Shown here in pieces: positions 16,628 to 25,772 of a stretch of 64,000 nt of DNA; position 1 is the stretch's first letter, and every line of letters starts with the position of its first letter. The position numbers and the translations under genes were made by a program. Below the pieces are notes generated by a model. The model saw nothing but the letters and a program-made list of their open reading frames with translations. It was not told where the DNA came from and made no database searches. Location: assembly GCF_018613895.1 (NCBI RefSeq), contig NZ_JAGGPH010000011.1, forward strand, positions 1 through 64,000, read 5' to 3'. The DNA is from Curtobacterium sp. ISL-83 (GTDB lineage: Bacteria > Actinomycetota > Actinomycetes > Actinomycetales > Microbacteriaceae).

Positions 16628-17659
16628 ATGACCGAGCCCCGAGGGCGGCAACTGCTGCCCGGACAGACCAGCCGCGTGCACGTGTACGACGTCGCGTCGC
16701 GGACGAGCCGCCTGGTGTTCGAGTCGCGTTCCGTGCTCGTCGAGGCACCGAACGTCCTGGACGACCAGACCCTCGTCCTGAACGGCAACGGTGACCTGTG
16801 GCTGTTGCCGCTGCCCGCGCGCGAGGTCGACGTCGTGCTCGACGAGACCGCGCTCGTGCCCGTGCCGATGGACGGCGTCGACGAGATCAACAACGACCAC
16901 GTGCTCGACCCCTCGGGCACCTCGGTCGTGGTGAGTGCACGCAACGGGGAGCTCTACCGCGTGCCGTTGCCCGCGGGCGGAGCGGTCGAGCAGCTGACCG
17001 ACACCGCGGCGGTGCTGCCGACCAAGCGGAAGTTCTACCTGCACGGCATCGCGCCGGACGGCTCGAGCCTGGCAGCGATCGTCGGGGACCTGTCCGTCGA
17101 CGGCGTCTGGACCACCGACGTCGCGCTCGTCGACCCGGCATCGGGCGAGCCGACCTTCGTCACACGCGACGGGTTCCCGGACGACGGGTGTGCGTTCAGC
17201 CCGGACGGGGCGTTCCTGCTCTTCAACACCGAGCGATTCAGCCCGGGGACGGCGCAGCTCGCGACCGTCCGGATCGGAACGTCCGACGACGGTGTGCAGG
17301 ACGCCGACGGTGCGCAGGACGGCGACGGTGCGCAGGACGGCGGCGGTGCGCAGGAGGGCGACCGGGCCTTCGCCGACCCGGTGCAGCTCACCGGCGACGA
17401 GCGCGTGAACTGGTTCCCGCACGTCTCACCGGACGGCGAGCACCTGCTGTACCTGTCGTACGAGCCCGGTGTGCAGGGACACCCGGCGGACCAGCGGGTG
17501 GAGCTCCGGCTGCTGCCGGGCGTCCTCGCACGCGGTGCGCGGATGGCCGTGGTGCCCGAGACGCTGGTGGCGCTCAACGGTGGGCAGGGGACGGTCAACG
17601 TGCCGCCGTGGGCACCGGACTCCGCCTGGTTCGCGTACTGCGACTACCCGATCTCGTAG
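16628..17659 (+). CDS. TolB-like beta-propeller protein of the sugar cluster
   Basis: 343-residue cytoplasmic or peripheral protein without signal peptide, built of WD40-like/PD40 propeller repeats (for example DGCAFSPDGAFLLFNTERF and FPHVSPDGEHLLYLSYE). Related propellers include oligogalacturonate lyases, but I cannot place catalytic residues, so a lyase role is only possible. The segment GHPADQRVELRLL is typical of uncharacterised propellers found beside Gfo/Idh sugar clusters. An insert of four 6-residue DGAQ-type repeats (residues ~221-244) looks like a recent slippage expansion in a loop. Start ATG 16628; weak ribosome site (ACAGGA). Confidence 0.72.
   Translation: MTEPRGRQLLPGQTSRVHVYDVASRTSRLVFESRSVLVEAPNVLDDQTLVLNGNGDLWLLPLPAREVDVVLDETALVPVPMDGVDEINNDHVLDPSGTSVVVSARNGELYRVPLPAGGAVEQLTDTAAVLPTKRKFYLHGIAPDGSSLAAIVGDLSVDGVWTTDVALVDPASGEPTFVTRDGFPDDGCAFSPDGAFLLFNTERFSPGTAQLATVRIGTSDDGVQDADGAQDGDGAQDGGGAQEGDRAFADPVQLTGDERVNWFPHVSPDGEHLLYLSYEPGVQGHPADQRVELRLLPGVLARGARMAVVPETLVALNGGQGTVNVPPWAPDSAWFAYCDYPIS
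17288..17359 (+). repeat. Coding 18-bp tandem repeat in the propeller gene
   Basis: Four in-frame 18-base units of the form GACGGTGCGCAGGACGGC, encoding DGAQDG-type hexapeptides; the middle two are identical. Confidence 0.85.
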
Positions 17660-17769
17660 CGGCGGGCCGGACGCCGGCTCCGGCCCCGCGTGCGTGCCGA
17701 GCGGCCGGGCGCCTGCCCACGTGCGTGGCGAGTGTCCGGGCGCGGGCCCGCTCGCCCCGTCGTGCGTGA

Positions 17770-17826
17770 CGAGCGGGCGGAACCCGCACCGGCCGTCGAG
17801 GCCGAGCATCTGGTTCCGCCCGCTCG
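17770..17826. terminator. Inverted repeat between convergent propeller and ABC genes
   Basis: 15-bp perfect arms (CGAGCGGGCGGAACC) with a 27-base spacer, inside a 212-base convergent interval. The interval also holds three imperfect copies of CGTGCGTGNCGAG (17689, 17720, 17761). Confidence 0.45.
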
Positions 17827-17871
17827 CGTGCCGGGCGCGGGACGTGCCTCCCGGATCGCTGGCCAGGGCCG

Positions 17872-18603
<732 letters not shown>

Positions 18604-18644
18604 GATGGCTCCTTCGGGTGCTGGGTGCTGTGGGTGGGCGGACA

Positions 18645-20159
18645 TCAGGCGACGCTCCGCAGGGCCTCGGCCGGACGCAGGCGGCTCGCCCGCCATCCGC
18701 CGAGCGCTCCGGCGAGGAGGCCGCCGAGGATCGCGAGGCCGATCGCGAGCGCGATCACCTCGACGGTGACGGGCGCGTGCAACACGACGTCCGTGGTCGT
18801 GGCCGCCCGGGCCGCACCGCCGCCGAACCCCCCTGCGGGCACGCCGCCCGCGGAGCCGCCGCCGGCCGCGGCGGTCGCGGCACCGCCCGGGAACCCGCCC
18901 GTGCCGCCGCGGTTCGTCGTGGTCGAGGCGCTCGCCGAGATCGTCGGCGCGATGACGTTCACCACGAGGATCCCGATCAGGCCGACCGCCGCGCCGATCA
19001 CGCCGCCGATCAGCCCCTGCACCAACGACTCACCGGCGACCTGCCGGGTGATGCGACCGTTCGACCAGCCGATGGCCTTCAGGGTGCCGAACTCGCGGGT
19101 GCGCCGGGTGACGCCGGAGATCGTGAAGAGGATCGCGATGAGGAACGCCGCCGCCAGGACGATGATCGACAGCCAGGTGCCGAGGTTCGAGACGAGGCTC
19201 GAGGCGGTGGCCAGCGAGCCGGACACGCTCGAGGCAAGGTCGGCCTCCGTGGAGACGGTCGCGCTCGTGAGCTCCTTCTGCAGCGCCGACTTGACCGATC
19301 CGACGTCGGACGAGGACGTCGCCGAGACGTAGATCGACGTGACCTTGCCACTGAGACTCGCCAGCGTCTGTGCGGTGTCGAGCGGGATGTAGGTGTTCGA
19401 TCCGGTCGTGCTCGACGAGCCGGTGGGTGCCACGATCCCGATGACGGTGAAGGTCTTCCCGCCGATGGAGACGGTGCTGCCGACGGCCTTCGACTCGCTC
19501 TTCGCGTACGAGGAGTCGAGCACGACCACGTCCTTGCCGGCGTCCGACGACGTGAAGGTCCGACCCGTCGAGAGCTCGGTGCTCGTCAGCGGACCGACGG
19601 TGTCGCCGGAGACCGGGATCCCGGTCACGGTGAACGAGTCGACGGAGAACGAACCGCCGCCGAAGCCGCCGGGGCTGCGTTGCGCGCTGCCGGTGCCAGC
19701 GCCGCGGCCCGTGCCGCTTCCGGTTGCGCTGCCGCTCGTGCCGCTGTCGTTCTGCTGCACCTGCCCCGAGAACGTGGTGTCCTCGAGCGTGAGGACGCCG
19801 GTCGCGGTCTTCACACCGCTCGTCCCCGCCACCGTCGTCACGTCGGCGGTGCTGAGGGTGCTCGCGCCCCGGGCGACCGCGAGCCGTGACTGCGACAGGT
19901 TCGTCGACCCCGTCCCGCTCTGCTTGCCGAAGTCGAAGGCCGGACGCCCCGTACTCGACGGCGTCTCGGTCTTCGTGACGGTGATGTCGGTACCGACGCC
20001 GTAGACGGACTGCAGCACACTCGACTGGGCGGACTGCACCCCGCTCGCGATGGACGACACGATGACGACGAGGGCGATCGCGAGCGCCATGCCGACGGCG
20101 ATGATCACCGTCTGCTTCGTGCGGTTCGTGAGTTCTCGCCTGAGGTAGGTCAGGAACAT
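18645..20159 (-). CDS. MacB-like ABC transporter permease (FtsX family)
   Basis: 504-residue permease: one N-terminal helix (residues ~15-40), a large extracytoplasmic domain (~45-330) with a Ser/Gly/Thr-rich loop, and three C-terminal helices split by a Gly-rich stretch (FGGGAARAA region near residue 455). This is the FtsX/MacB_PCD architecture, which moves substrates by mechanotransmission rather than through a pore. ATG 20159 has GAGGAG at 5-base spacing. The ATPase follows at once, and the regulator operon diverges 193 bases away. The low-complexity loops are longer than in most MacB proteins. Confidence 0.9.
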   Translation of the reverse strand: MFLTYLRRELTNRTKQTVIIAVGMALAIALVVIVSSIASGVQSAQSSVLQSVYGVGTDITVTKTETPSSTGRPAFDFGKQSGTGSTNLSQSRLAVARGASTLSTADVTTVAGTSGVKTATGVLTLEDTTFSGQVQQNDSGTSGSATGSGTGRGAGTGSAQRSPGGFGGGSFSVDSFTVTGIPVSGDTVGPLTSTELSTGRTFTSSDAGKDVVVLDSSYAKSESKAVGSTVSIGGKTFTVIGIVAPTGSSSTTGSNTYIPLDTAQTLASLSGKVTSIYVSATSSSDVGSVKSALQKELTSATVSTEADLASSVSGSLATASSLVSNLGTWLSIIVLAAAFLIAILFTISGVTRRTREFGTLKAIGWSNGRITRQVAGESLVQGLIGGVIGAAVGLIGILVVNVIAPTISASASTTTNRGGTGGFPGGAATAAAGGGSAGGVPAGGFGGGAARAATTTDVVLHAPVTVEVIALAIGLAILGGLLAGALGGWRASRLRPAEALRSVA

Positions 20160-20352
20160 GGTTCTCCTCGGTGGTGGCCGGCGGGGGTCACCGGCCGTGC
20201 GGAGCGCACGGCGGGGCCGACGGGGGAGAACGTAGGGAGCCGACCCAAGCGTGGGCACGCGAGCAGCTATGAAGGGGCGATGGAGGACGATCCACAGTCG
20301 GCAGATGGCCGCCGCACAGAGCGCTCATAGGAATCTCTCGATACTCGAAGAC

Positions 20353-21093
20353 GTGACCATCTCCCAGCCAGCAGCAGCCCCGCGCCTCACGCGTGCCGAC
20401 GGAACCCCGTTGCGCATCCTCGTCGTCGACGACGAGGCCAGCCTCACCGACCTCCTGTCCATGGCACTGCGGTACGAGGGCTGGGACGTGAAGAGCGCCA
20501 ACGGCGGTCAGGACGCCCTGAGTGCTGCACGCGAGTGGAAGCCGGACGCGATGGTGCTGGACGTCATGATGCCGGACCTCGACGGGCTGCAGGTGCTCAG
20601 CCGGCTGCGGCAGAACAACGACGACACCCCGGTGCTGTTCCTCACCGCGAAGGACAGTGTCGAGGACCGCGTCACCGGGCTCACCGCCGGTGGCGACGAC
20701 TACGTCACGAAGCCGTTCTCCCTCGAGGAGGTCGTGGCGCGGCTCCGCGGGTTGATCCGCCGGTCGCAGATCTCCGTGTCCGAGGCGGGGGACTCCCGCA
20801 TCATCGTGGGGGACCTGCTGCTCGACGAGGAGTCGTACGAGGTCTCCCGTGCCGGCCGGCCGATCGAGCTCACCGCCACCGAGTTCGAACTCCTCCGCTT
20901 CCTGATGCGCAACCCCCGCCGTGTCCTGAGCAAGGCGCAGATCCTCGACCGCGTCTGGTCCTACGACTTCGGTGGCAAGTCCAGCGTCGTGGAGATCTAC
21001 ATCTCGTACCTCCGCAAGAAGATCGACGCCGGCGAACAGCCGATGATCCACACCGTCCGTGGCGTCGGGTACGTCATCAAGCCCACCTCCTGA
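20353..21093 (+). CDS. Response regulator, OmpR/PhoB family
   Basis: 246-residue DNA-binding regulator. Receiver domain: acidic pair in LVVDDEAS, phospho-acceptor Asp in MVLDVMMPD, conserved Lys in YVTKPF. C-terminal winged helix: TATEFELLRFLMRNP ... VVEIYISYLRKKID. The start GTG 20353 lies 7 bases after GATACT, perhaps a variant -10, and no ribosome site is visible; an upstream in-frame ATG at 20305 is not better. The sensor kinase starts 19 bases after the stop. Likely controls the divergent MacB-like exporter. Confidence 0.92.
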   Translation: MTISQPAAAPRLTRADGTPLRILVVDDEASLTDLLSMALRYEGWDVKSANGGQDALSAAREWKPDAMVLDVMMPDLDGLQVLSRLRQNNDDTPVLFLTAKDSVEDRVTGLTAGGDDYVTKPFSLEEVVARLRGLIRRSQISVSEAGDSRIIVGDLLLDEESYEVSRAGRPIELTATEFELLRFLMRNPRRVLSKAQILDRVWSYDFGGKSSVVEIYISYLRKKIDAGEQPMIHTVRGVGYVIKPTS

Positions 21094-21112
21094 ACGGACG
21101 CCGTCCCTCCCC

Positions 21113-22687
21113 ATGACCCTCCGCCGTCGGCTCGTCCTGAGCATCGTCGCCCTCGTGGTCGCCGTCAGCGCGGTGATCGGCGCGGGCAGCATCCTCGCGC
21201 TCTCGGGCCTCCAGACCGCCGCGATCGACGCCCAGCTCTCGAAGGCCACCACCCGGGCGTCGACGAAGTTCGGTCAGGGACAGGGCGACGAGCCGCAGGG
21301 TGGGCAGCGCCCGAACGACGAGCTGCTGCAGCCGCTCGGCCAGGCGGCCGGCACGCTCACGGCGTACTACGTCTCCGGTGGCGGTGCGGGTGGCATCGTC
21401 CTGCAGGAGGACAGCTCGCGCGCCCAGCTGACCAGCACCCAGCTGCAGCGCCTCGGCAACGTCAAGGTCGGCGTGGCCCCGGCGACGATGGACCTCGGCG
21501 GCACCCTCGGGCGCTACCGGGTCGCCGCGGTGCAGGTGGACAACCCCGTGCTCGGCAACGCCGTCCTGGTGGTCGGACTCCCGATGGCCCCGGTCTACCA
21601 GAGCGTGTGGTCACTGCTCTGGGTCGTCATCGCCGTCGTCGCGGCCGCCCTGCTCGTGGCCTCCCTGGTCGCAGCCGTCGTCGTCCGACGGTCCCTCCGG
21701 CCGCTCGAACGTGTGGCCGAGACCGCGTCGACGGTCGCCAGGATGCCCCTCGACCGCAGTGACGCCCTCGACGACGTCCGCGTGCCGGACGCCGACCCCC
21801 GCACCGAGGTCGGTCGGGTCGGGGCGGCGTTCAACCGGATGCTCGGACACATCGGGAGCGCGATGCAGGCGCGGGAGCGGTCGGAACAGAAGGTCCGGCA
21901 GTTCGTCGCCGACGCCTCGCACGAGCTCCGCACGCCGCTGGCATCCGTGCGCGGGTACGCCGAGCTCACCCGGCGGATGGGCAGGGACCTGCCGCCGGAC
22001 GTCGTCTACGCCATGAGTCGCATCGAGTCGGAGTCCATCCGGATGACGACGATGGTCGAGGACCTGCTGCTCCTCGCCCGGCTCGACGAGGGCCGCGAGA
22101 TCCAGTTCGACGACGTCGACCTGACCGGGCTCGTGTTCGACGCGGTGAACGACGCCCACGCGGCCTCGCCCGAGCACCCCATCGAGGTCGACGTACCGGA
22201 CGAGCCCGTCGTGGTCGTCGGGGACGCGGCCCGCCTGCACCAGGTCATCGTGAACCTCGTCACGAACGCCAGGACCCACACACCGGACGGCACCCGGATC
22301 ACCGTCGGCATCACTCCGGTCGACGGGGGAGTGGACCTGACCGTGCGGGACACCGGGCAGGGCATCGACCCCGAGTTCCTCCCGAAGCTGTTCGAGCGCT
22401 TCGCCCGGGCGGACAGCTCACGCTCGCGCACCGCCGGCTCGACGGGCCTCGGGCTCGCGATCGTCGACGCTGTCGTGCAGGCGCACGGCGGGACGGTCAC
22501 GGTCACGAGCGAGCCGGGCGACACCGTGTTCACGGTGCACCTGCCGGTGGACGGGCCGCGCGAGCGTCCAGCGGACCGCACGGAGGAACGTCCCGTCGCG
22601 TCGACGAGGGCGACCGAGACCGGCGCTCCAGTGCCGGAGGCGTCCGACTGGTCGGAGACGCCGGCGGTCGCCGACGCGACCCCCTGA
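21113..22687 (+). CDS. Sensor histidine kinase (HAMP-type)
   Basis: 524-residue membrane kinase: helix 1 (residues ~9-32), an extracytoplasmic sensor (~35-160), helix 2 (~163-188), a HAMP linker, the HisKA dimerisation helix with SHELRTPLASV, and a HATPase domain with N box (VNLVTNARTH), G1 (DTGQGI) and G2 (GSTGLGLAIV). The C-terminal ~50 residues are an unstructured Pro/Glu/Thr-rich tail. It should phosphorylate the regulator upstream. The signal is unknown; the neighbouring MacB-like exporter suggests envelope or antimicrobial stress. Confidence 0.92.
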   Translation: MTLRRRLVLSIVALVVAVSAVIGAGSILALSGLQTAAIDAQLSKATTRASTKFGQGQGDEPQGGQRPNDELLQPLGQAAGTLTAYYVSGGGAGGIVLQEDSSRAQLTSTQLQRLGNVKVGVAPATMDLGGTLGRYRVAAVQVDNPVLGNAVLVVGLPMAPVYQSVWSLLWVVIAVVAAALLVASLVAAVVVRRSLRPLERVAETASTVARMPLDRSDALDDVRVPDADPRTEVGRVGAAFNRMLGHIGSAMQARERSEQKVRQFVADASHELRTPLASVRGYAELTRRMGRDLPPDVVYAMSRIESESIRMTTMVEDLLLLARLDEGREIQFDDVDLTGLVFDAVNDAHAASPEHPIEVDVPDEPVVVVGDAARLHQVIVNLVTNARTHTPDGTRITVGITPVDGGVDLTVRDTGQGIDPEFLPKLFERFARADSSRSRTAGSTGLGLAIVDAVVQAHGGTVTVTSEPGDTVFTVHLPVDGPRERPADRTEERPVASTRATETGAPVPEASDWSETPAVADATP

Positions 22688-22792
22688 CGGGCTGGGCGCG
22701 CGCCGTCGGTCGCGGACCGACGCGTCTGCAGCCCGCTGGCCGTGCCGGTGACGGGAGGCGCGGAGCCGGCCCGCACCGTCCCTCCAGACCGT

Positions 22793-22822
22793 TTGGTGTC
22801 GGCCCTGGGTGTCTGCTACTGT
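22793..22822 (+). promoter_or_regulatory. Promoter of rplJL
   Basis: TTGGTG, 18-base spacer, TACTGT; predicted start about 22829, giving a leader of about 200 bases before rplJ. Confidence 0.65.
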
Positions 22823-22828
22823 TCTCGA

Positions 22829-22963
22829 AGCCAAAGACCGCCGGTTCTTGCTGCGCTCGCGCAGCAAGCGAAGGTCCTCTCTCATGAGGCAACCCGCGCA
22901 GGTGTTCAGAACCACTCCGGTTTCATCCGGAGCAGCTCCGAGCCTCTGCGCCGGAGCTTTTTT
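22829..22963 (+). ncRNA. L10 leader RNA (rplJL autoregulatory leader)
   Basis: The leader contains CCAAAGACCGCCGG, a segment I associate with actinobacterial L10 leaders, then a perfect 9-bp hairpin CTTGCTGCG/CGCAGCAAG (22847-22868), a CTCCGG/CCGGAG hairpin (22915-22932) and a terminator-like hairpin with a T-run. In the known mechanism the L10(L12)4 complex binds the leader and lowers expression of its own operon. Together with the 340-base gap before rplJ this supports the call; the fold was made by eye. Confidence 0.7.
22934..22963 (+). terminator. Attenuator-like terminator in the rplJ leader
   Basis: Stem AGCTCCG/CGGAGCT with an 11-base loop followed by six T residues, rare in this GC-rich window. 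The 5' arm can instead pair with CGGAG at 22928-22932, giving a possible switch. It lies 65 bases before the rplJ start codon. Confidence 0.65.
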
Positions 22964-23027
22964 CATGTGCGCCTGTGTTCGTCACAGTCGGGACCTGGGG
23001 CTACCGGCAAGAACCCCAAGGAGAACC

Positions 23028-23543
23028 ATGGCGAACAAGGAAGCTGCGGTCGCCGAGCTCACGGAGTCCTTCCGTAGCTCGAACGCCGTTCTGCTCACCG
23101 AGTACCGCGGTCTCACGGTCGCGCAGCTCAAGGAGCTCCGCAACTCGATCCGTGAGCACGCCACGTACGCCGTGGTGAAGAACACGCTGACCAAGATCGC
23201 GGCGAACAACGCCGGCATCTCCTCGTTCGACGAGGAACTCGCCGGTCCGTCCGCTCTCGCCTTCGTCCACGGTGACACCGTCGCCGTCGCGAAGTCGCTG
23301 CGTGCATTCGCCAAGGCGAACCCCCAGCTCGTGGTGAAGGGTGGTTACTTCGACGGTAACCCGCTCTCCGCGACCGAGGTGGACAAGCTCGCTGACCTCG
23401 AGTCCCGCGAAGTGTTGCTCGGCAAGCTCGCCGGCGCCTTCAAGGCCTCGCTGTTCGGTGCTGCGTACCTGTTCCAGGCACCCCTCTCGCAGGCCGTCCG
23501 CACCGTGGACGCTCTGCGCGAGAAGCAGGAGTCCGCAGCCTGA
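23028..23543 (+). CDS. rplJ: 50S ribosomal protein L10
   Basis: 171-residue L10, the base of the ribosomal stalk that carries L7/L12 dimers and recruits translation GTPases. The conserved N-terminal [17 protein letters not shown] and [10 protein letters not shown] segments are present, and the C-terminal helix that holds L12 ends the protein. The frame is open from 22809 through the leader, but ATG 23028 follows AAGGAGAACC. rplL follows after 54 bases. Confidence 0.97.
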   Translation: MANKEAAVAELTESFRSSNAVLLTEYRGLTVAQLKELRNSIREHATYAVVKNTLTKIAANNAGISSFDEELAGPSALAFVHGDTVAVAKSLRAFAKANPQLVVKGGYFDGNPLSATEVDKLADLESREVLLGKLAGAFKASLFGAAYLFQAPLSQAVRTVDALREKQESAA

Positions 23544-23597
23544 CCAGGCCTGCGTTCCACAACCACCACACGTACTAGCTAGTAGTAGGAGAAAATC

Positions 23598-23981
23598 ATG
23601 GCGAAGCTTTCGCAGGACGAGCTCATCGAGGCCTTCAAGGAGCTCACGCTCATCGAGCTCTCGGACTTCGTGAAGAAGTTCGAAGAGGTCTTCGAGGTCA
23701 CCGCTGCTGCCCCCGTCGCGGTCGCCGCGGCCGGTGGCGCTGCTGCCCCCGCCGAGGAGGTCGAGGAGAAGACCGAGTTCGACGTCGTGCTCAAGTCGGC
23801 CGGTGACAAGAAGATCCAGGTCATCAAGGAGGTCCGTAGCCTCACGTCGCTCGGCCTCGGCGAGGCCAAGTCCCTCGTTGAGACCCCCGACGCCAAGGTG
23901 CTCGAGGGCGTCAACAAGGAGACGGCTGACAAGGCGAAGGAGGCCCTCGAGGCCGCCGGCGCCACGGTCGAGCTCGCGTAA
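23598..23981 (+). CDS. rplL: 50S ribosomal protein L7/L12
   Basis: 127-residue stalk protein: N-terminal dimerisation domain (residues 1-30), Ala/Pro/Val hinge (~35-55), and the C-terminal factor-binding domain ([25 protein letters not shown]). Strong AGTAGGAG ribosome site before ATG 23598. A hairpin terminator begins 17 bases after the stop. Confidence 0.97.
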   Translation: MAKLSQDELIEAFKELTLIELSDFVKKFEEVFEVTAAAPVAVAAAGGAAAPAEEVEEKTEFDVVLKSAGDKKIQVIKEVRSLTSLGLGEAKSLVETPDAKVLEGVNKETADKAKEALEAAGATVELA

Positions 23982-23997
23982 GTACCCTTCGGTACTG

Positions 23998-24033
23998 ACG
24001 AAGGCCGTCACCCCTCGGGGTGGCGGCCTTCGT
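23998..24033 (+). terminator. Terminator of rplJL
   Basis: 16-bp stem with one T-G pair (ACGAAGGCCGTCACCC arm) and loop CTCG, directly after rplL. Confidence 0.85.
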
Positions 24034-24075
24034 CGTGCGCGGGGCGGCCGCGTGCGCGGGCGCGGCGCGGGGTGG

Positions 24076-24143
24076 CTCGGTGCGAGGTTGTTCGGCCGGT
24101 GCGGGGAAACGACCGCGCACCATGCGATCAACCTCGCACCGAG
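24076..24143. repeat. Intergenic inverted-repeat element, copy 2
   Basis: Perfect 14-bp arms CTCGGTGCGAGGTT/AACCTCGCACCGAG enclosing 40 bases, with an inner GGTGCG/CGCACC pair. The 3' 20 bases equal 1283-1302 of copy 1, and the GTGCGAGGTT arm is also shared. As in copy 1, it sits after a terminator and just before the end of a minus-strand gene. Confidence 0.7.
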
Positions 24144-24181
24144 CGGCAGCGCGGCGCGCGGGGGCGCGGGGGCCGCGCGCG

Positions 24182-25606
24182 TCAGCGCAGCGTGCTGTGG
24201 CGGCGGCCGTAGGCCAGGTAGAGCACCGCGCCGACGACCATCCACAGGCCGAAGGCGATCCACGTGCCGGCGCCGAGGAACACCGCGAGCAGGACGCAGC
24301 ACAGCGTGCCGAGGACCGGGACGACCGGGAAGAACGGCACACGGTAGGACCGTTCCAGCTCGGGCTGGGTGCGCCGGAGCACGATGACCGACACGTTGAC
24401 GAGCGCGAACGCCACGAGCGTGCCGATGCTGGTGGCGTCCGCGAGCTCGCCGAGGGGCAGGAGCGCCGACACCACGGTGACGACGAGACCGACGATGAGG
24501 GTGTTCGCCACCGGGGTGCCCGTGCGGCGCGAGACCCGGCCGAAGACCTTCGGCACGAGGCCGTCCCGCGCCATCGTCAGGAGGATGCGCGTCTGTCCGT
24601 ACAGCACGGTCAGGACGACGCTCGCGATCGCGATCACCGCGCCGACGGAGAACACGAGGGCGACGACCGGCTGACCGGTGACGTCGACGACGATGCGGAC
24701 GAGCGAGGCCTCGTCGGACGAGAACGCTGTCCACGGGCGGGCTCCGATCGCGGCGATCGCGACGAGGATGTACAGCGCGGTGATGAGCGCGATGGAGCCG
24801 ATGATCGCGCGGGGGAGGTCGCGGCGGGGGTCCTTGGCCTCCTCCCCGGCGGTGGAGGCGGCGTCGAACCCGATGTACGAGAAGAACAGCCGGGAGGCCG
24901 CGGCCGTCACACCAGCGGCACCCATCGGTGCGAGCGGTTCGAAGTGCTGGGTCTGGAACGCCGTGAACGCCACCGCGACGAAGAACACCAGCAGTGCGAT
25001 CTTCACGAGCACCATCACCGTGTTCACCCAGGCGCTCTCCCGGGCCCCGGGCAGCAGGATCGCCGTCGCGAGCAGCACGAGCAGCGCGGCCGGCAGGTTG
25101 ACCACCCCGCCGTCGCCGGGCGGAGCGGAGAGGGCCGTCGGCAGGTGCAGGCCGAACACGCGGAGGGTCTCGTCGACGTACTCGCTGGCACCGACCGCGA
25201 CCGCCGCGACGGAGACCGCGTACTCGAGCACGAGACACCACCCGCAGACCCAGGCGATGCCCTCGCCCATCGTCGCGTACGTGTACGAGTAGCTCGACCC
25301 CGAGGTGGGGACGGCACCGGCCATCTCGGCGTACGACAGTGCGGACAGCAGCGCGGCGACCCCGGCGAGCACGAACGAGATCCAGACCGCGGGCCCGGCG
25401 AGCGGGACGGCCGTCCCGAGCACCACGAGGATGCCGGTCCCGAGGGTCGCACCGACGCTGATCATCGTCAGGTGCCACACCCCGAGGGAGCGACGGAGCG
25501 GTTCGCCGTCGACTCCCGCGGACGCCTCCGACTGGAGCTGCTCGATCGGCTTGCGGCGTGCGAGCTGGTGTCGGAGGGACGAGGGACGGGGTGGTGCGGA
25601 CGTCAT
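24182..25606 (-). CDS. APC family amino acid permease
   Basis: 474-residue secondary transporter with about 12 membrane helices. The first helix carries the unwound GATLGTGILV substrate motif of the APC superfamily, and the segment IGFDAASTAGEEAKDPRRDLPRAI is the conserved loop of the cationic amino acid transporter/YfnA-like branch. It probably imports a cationic or branched amino acid by proton symport; the substrate is not readable. ATG 25606 has GAGG five bases upstream; the frame is open to 25651 but without a better start. Divergent from the ABC exporter at 25773. Confidence 0.9.
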   Translation of the reverse strand: MTSAPPRPSSLRHQLARRKPIEQLQSEASAGVDGEPLRRSLGVWHLTMISVGATLGTGILVVLGTAVPLAGPAVWISFVLAGVAALLSALSYAEMAGAVPTSGSSYSYTYATMGEGIAWVCGWCLVLEYAVSVAAVAVGASEYVDETLRVFGLHLPTALSAPPGDGGVVNLPAALLVLLATAILLPGARESAWVNTVMVLVKIALLVFFVAVAFTAFQTQHFEPLAPMGAAGVTAAASRLFFSYIGFDAASTAGEEAKDPRRDLPRAIIGSIALITALYILVAIAAIGARPWTAFSSDEASLVRIVVDVTGQPVVALVFSVGAVIAIASVVLTVLYGQTRILLTMARDGLVPKVFGRVSRRTGTPVANTLIVGLVVTVVSALLPLGELADATSIGTLVAFALVNVSVIVLRRTQPELERSYRVPFFPVVPVLGTLCCVLLAVFLGAGTWIAFGLWMVVGAVLYLAYGRRHSTLR

Positions 25607-25723
25607 GGGACCTCGGTGGTGCGGGAACGGGGGACCGGCTGATGGTGGCATGCCCCCCGGACGGGGTCAAACCGTGCCTCCAGGGTCCGCGCCCACGATC
25701 AGGGAGATGTCCCCGGGCGGGTC

Positions 25724-25729
25724 TAGATT
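25724..25729 (+). promoter_or_regulatory. -10 box of the ABC exporter gene
   Basis: TAGATT, 44 bases before the start codon, in the 166-base divergent interval; no convincing -35. Confidence 0.35.
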
Positions 25730-25772
25730 CGTTCCGGGTCGTCGGCTGCCGGCGCCCGGCAGGAGGATGCGC

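Noticed and set aside
9736..17659. Calling the sugar cluster an inositol (iol) operon
   Set aside because: The isomerase resembles IolE, but IolB, IolC, IolD and IolG partners are missing; the pair fits several pathways equally.
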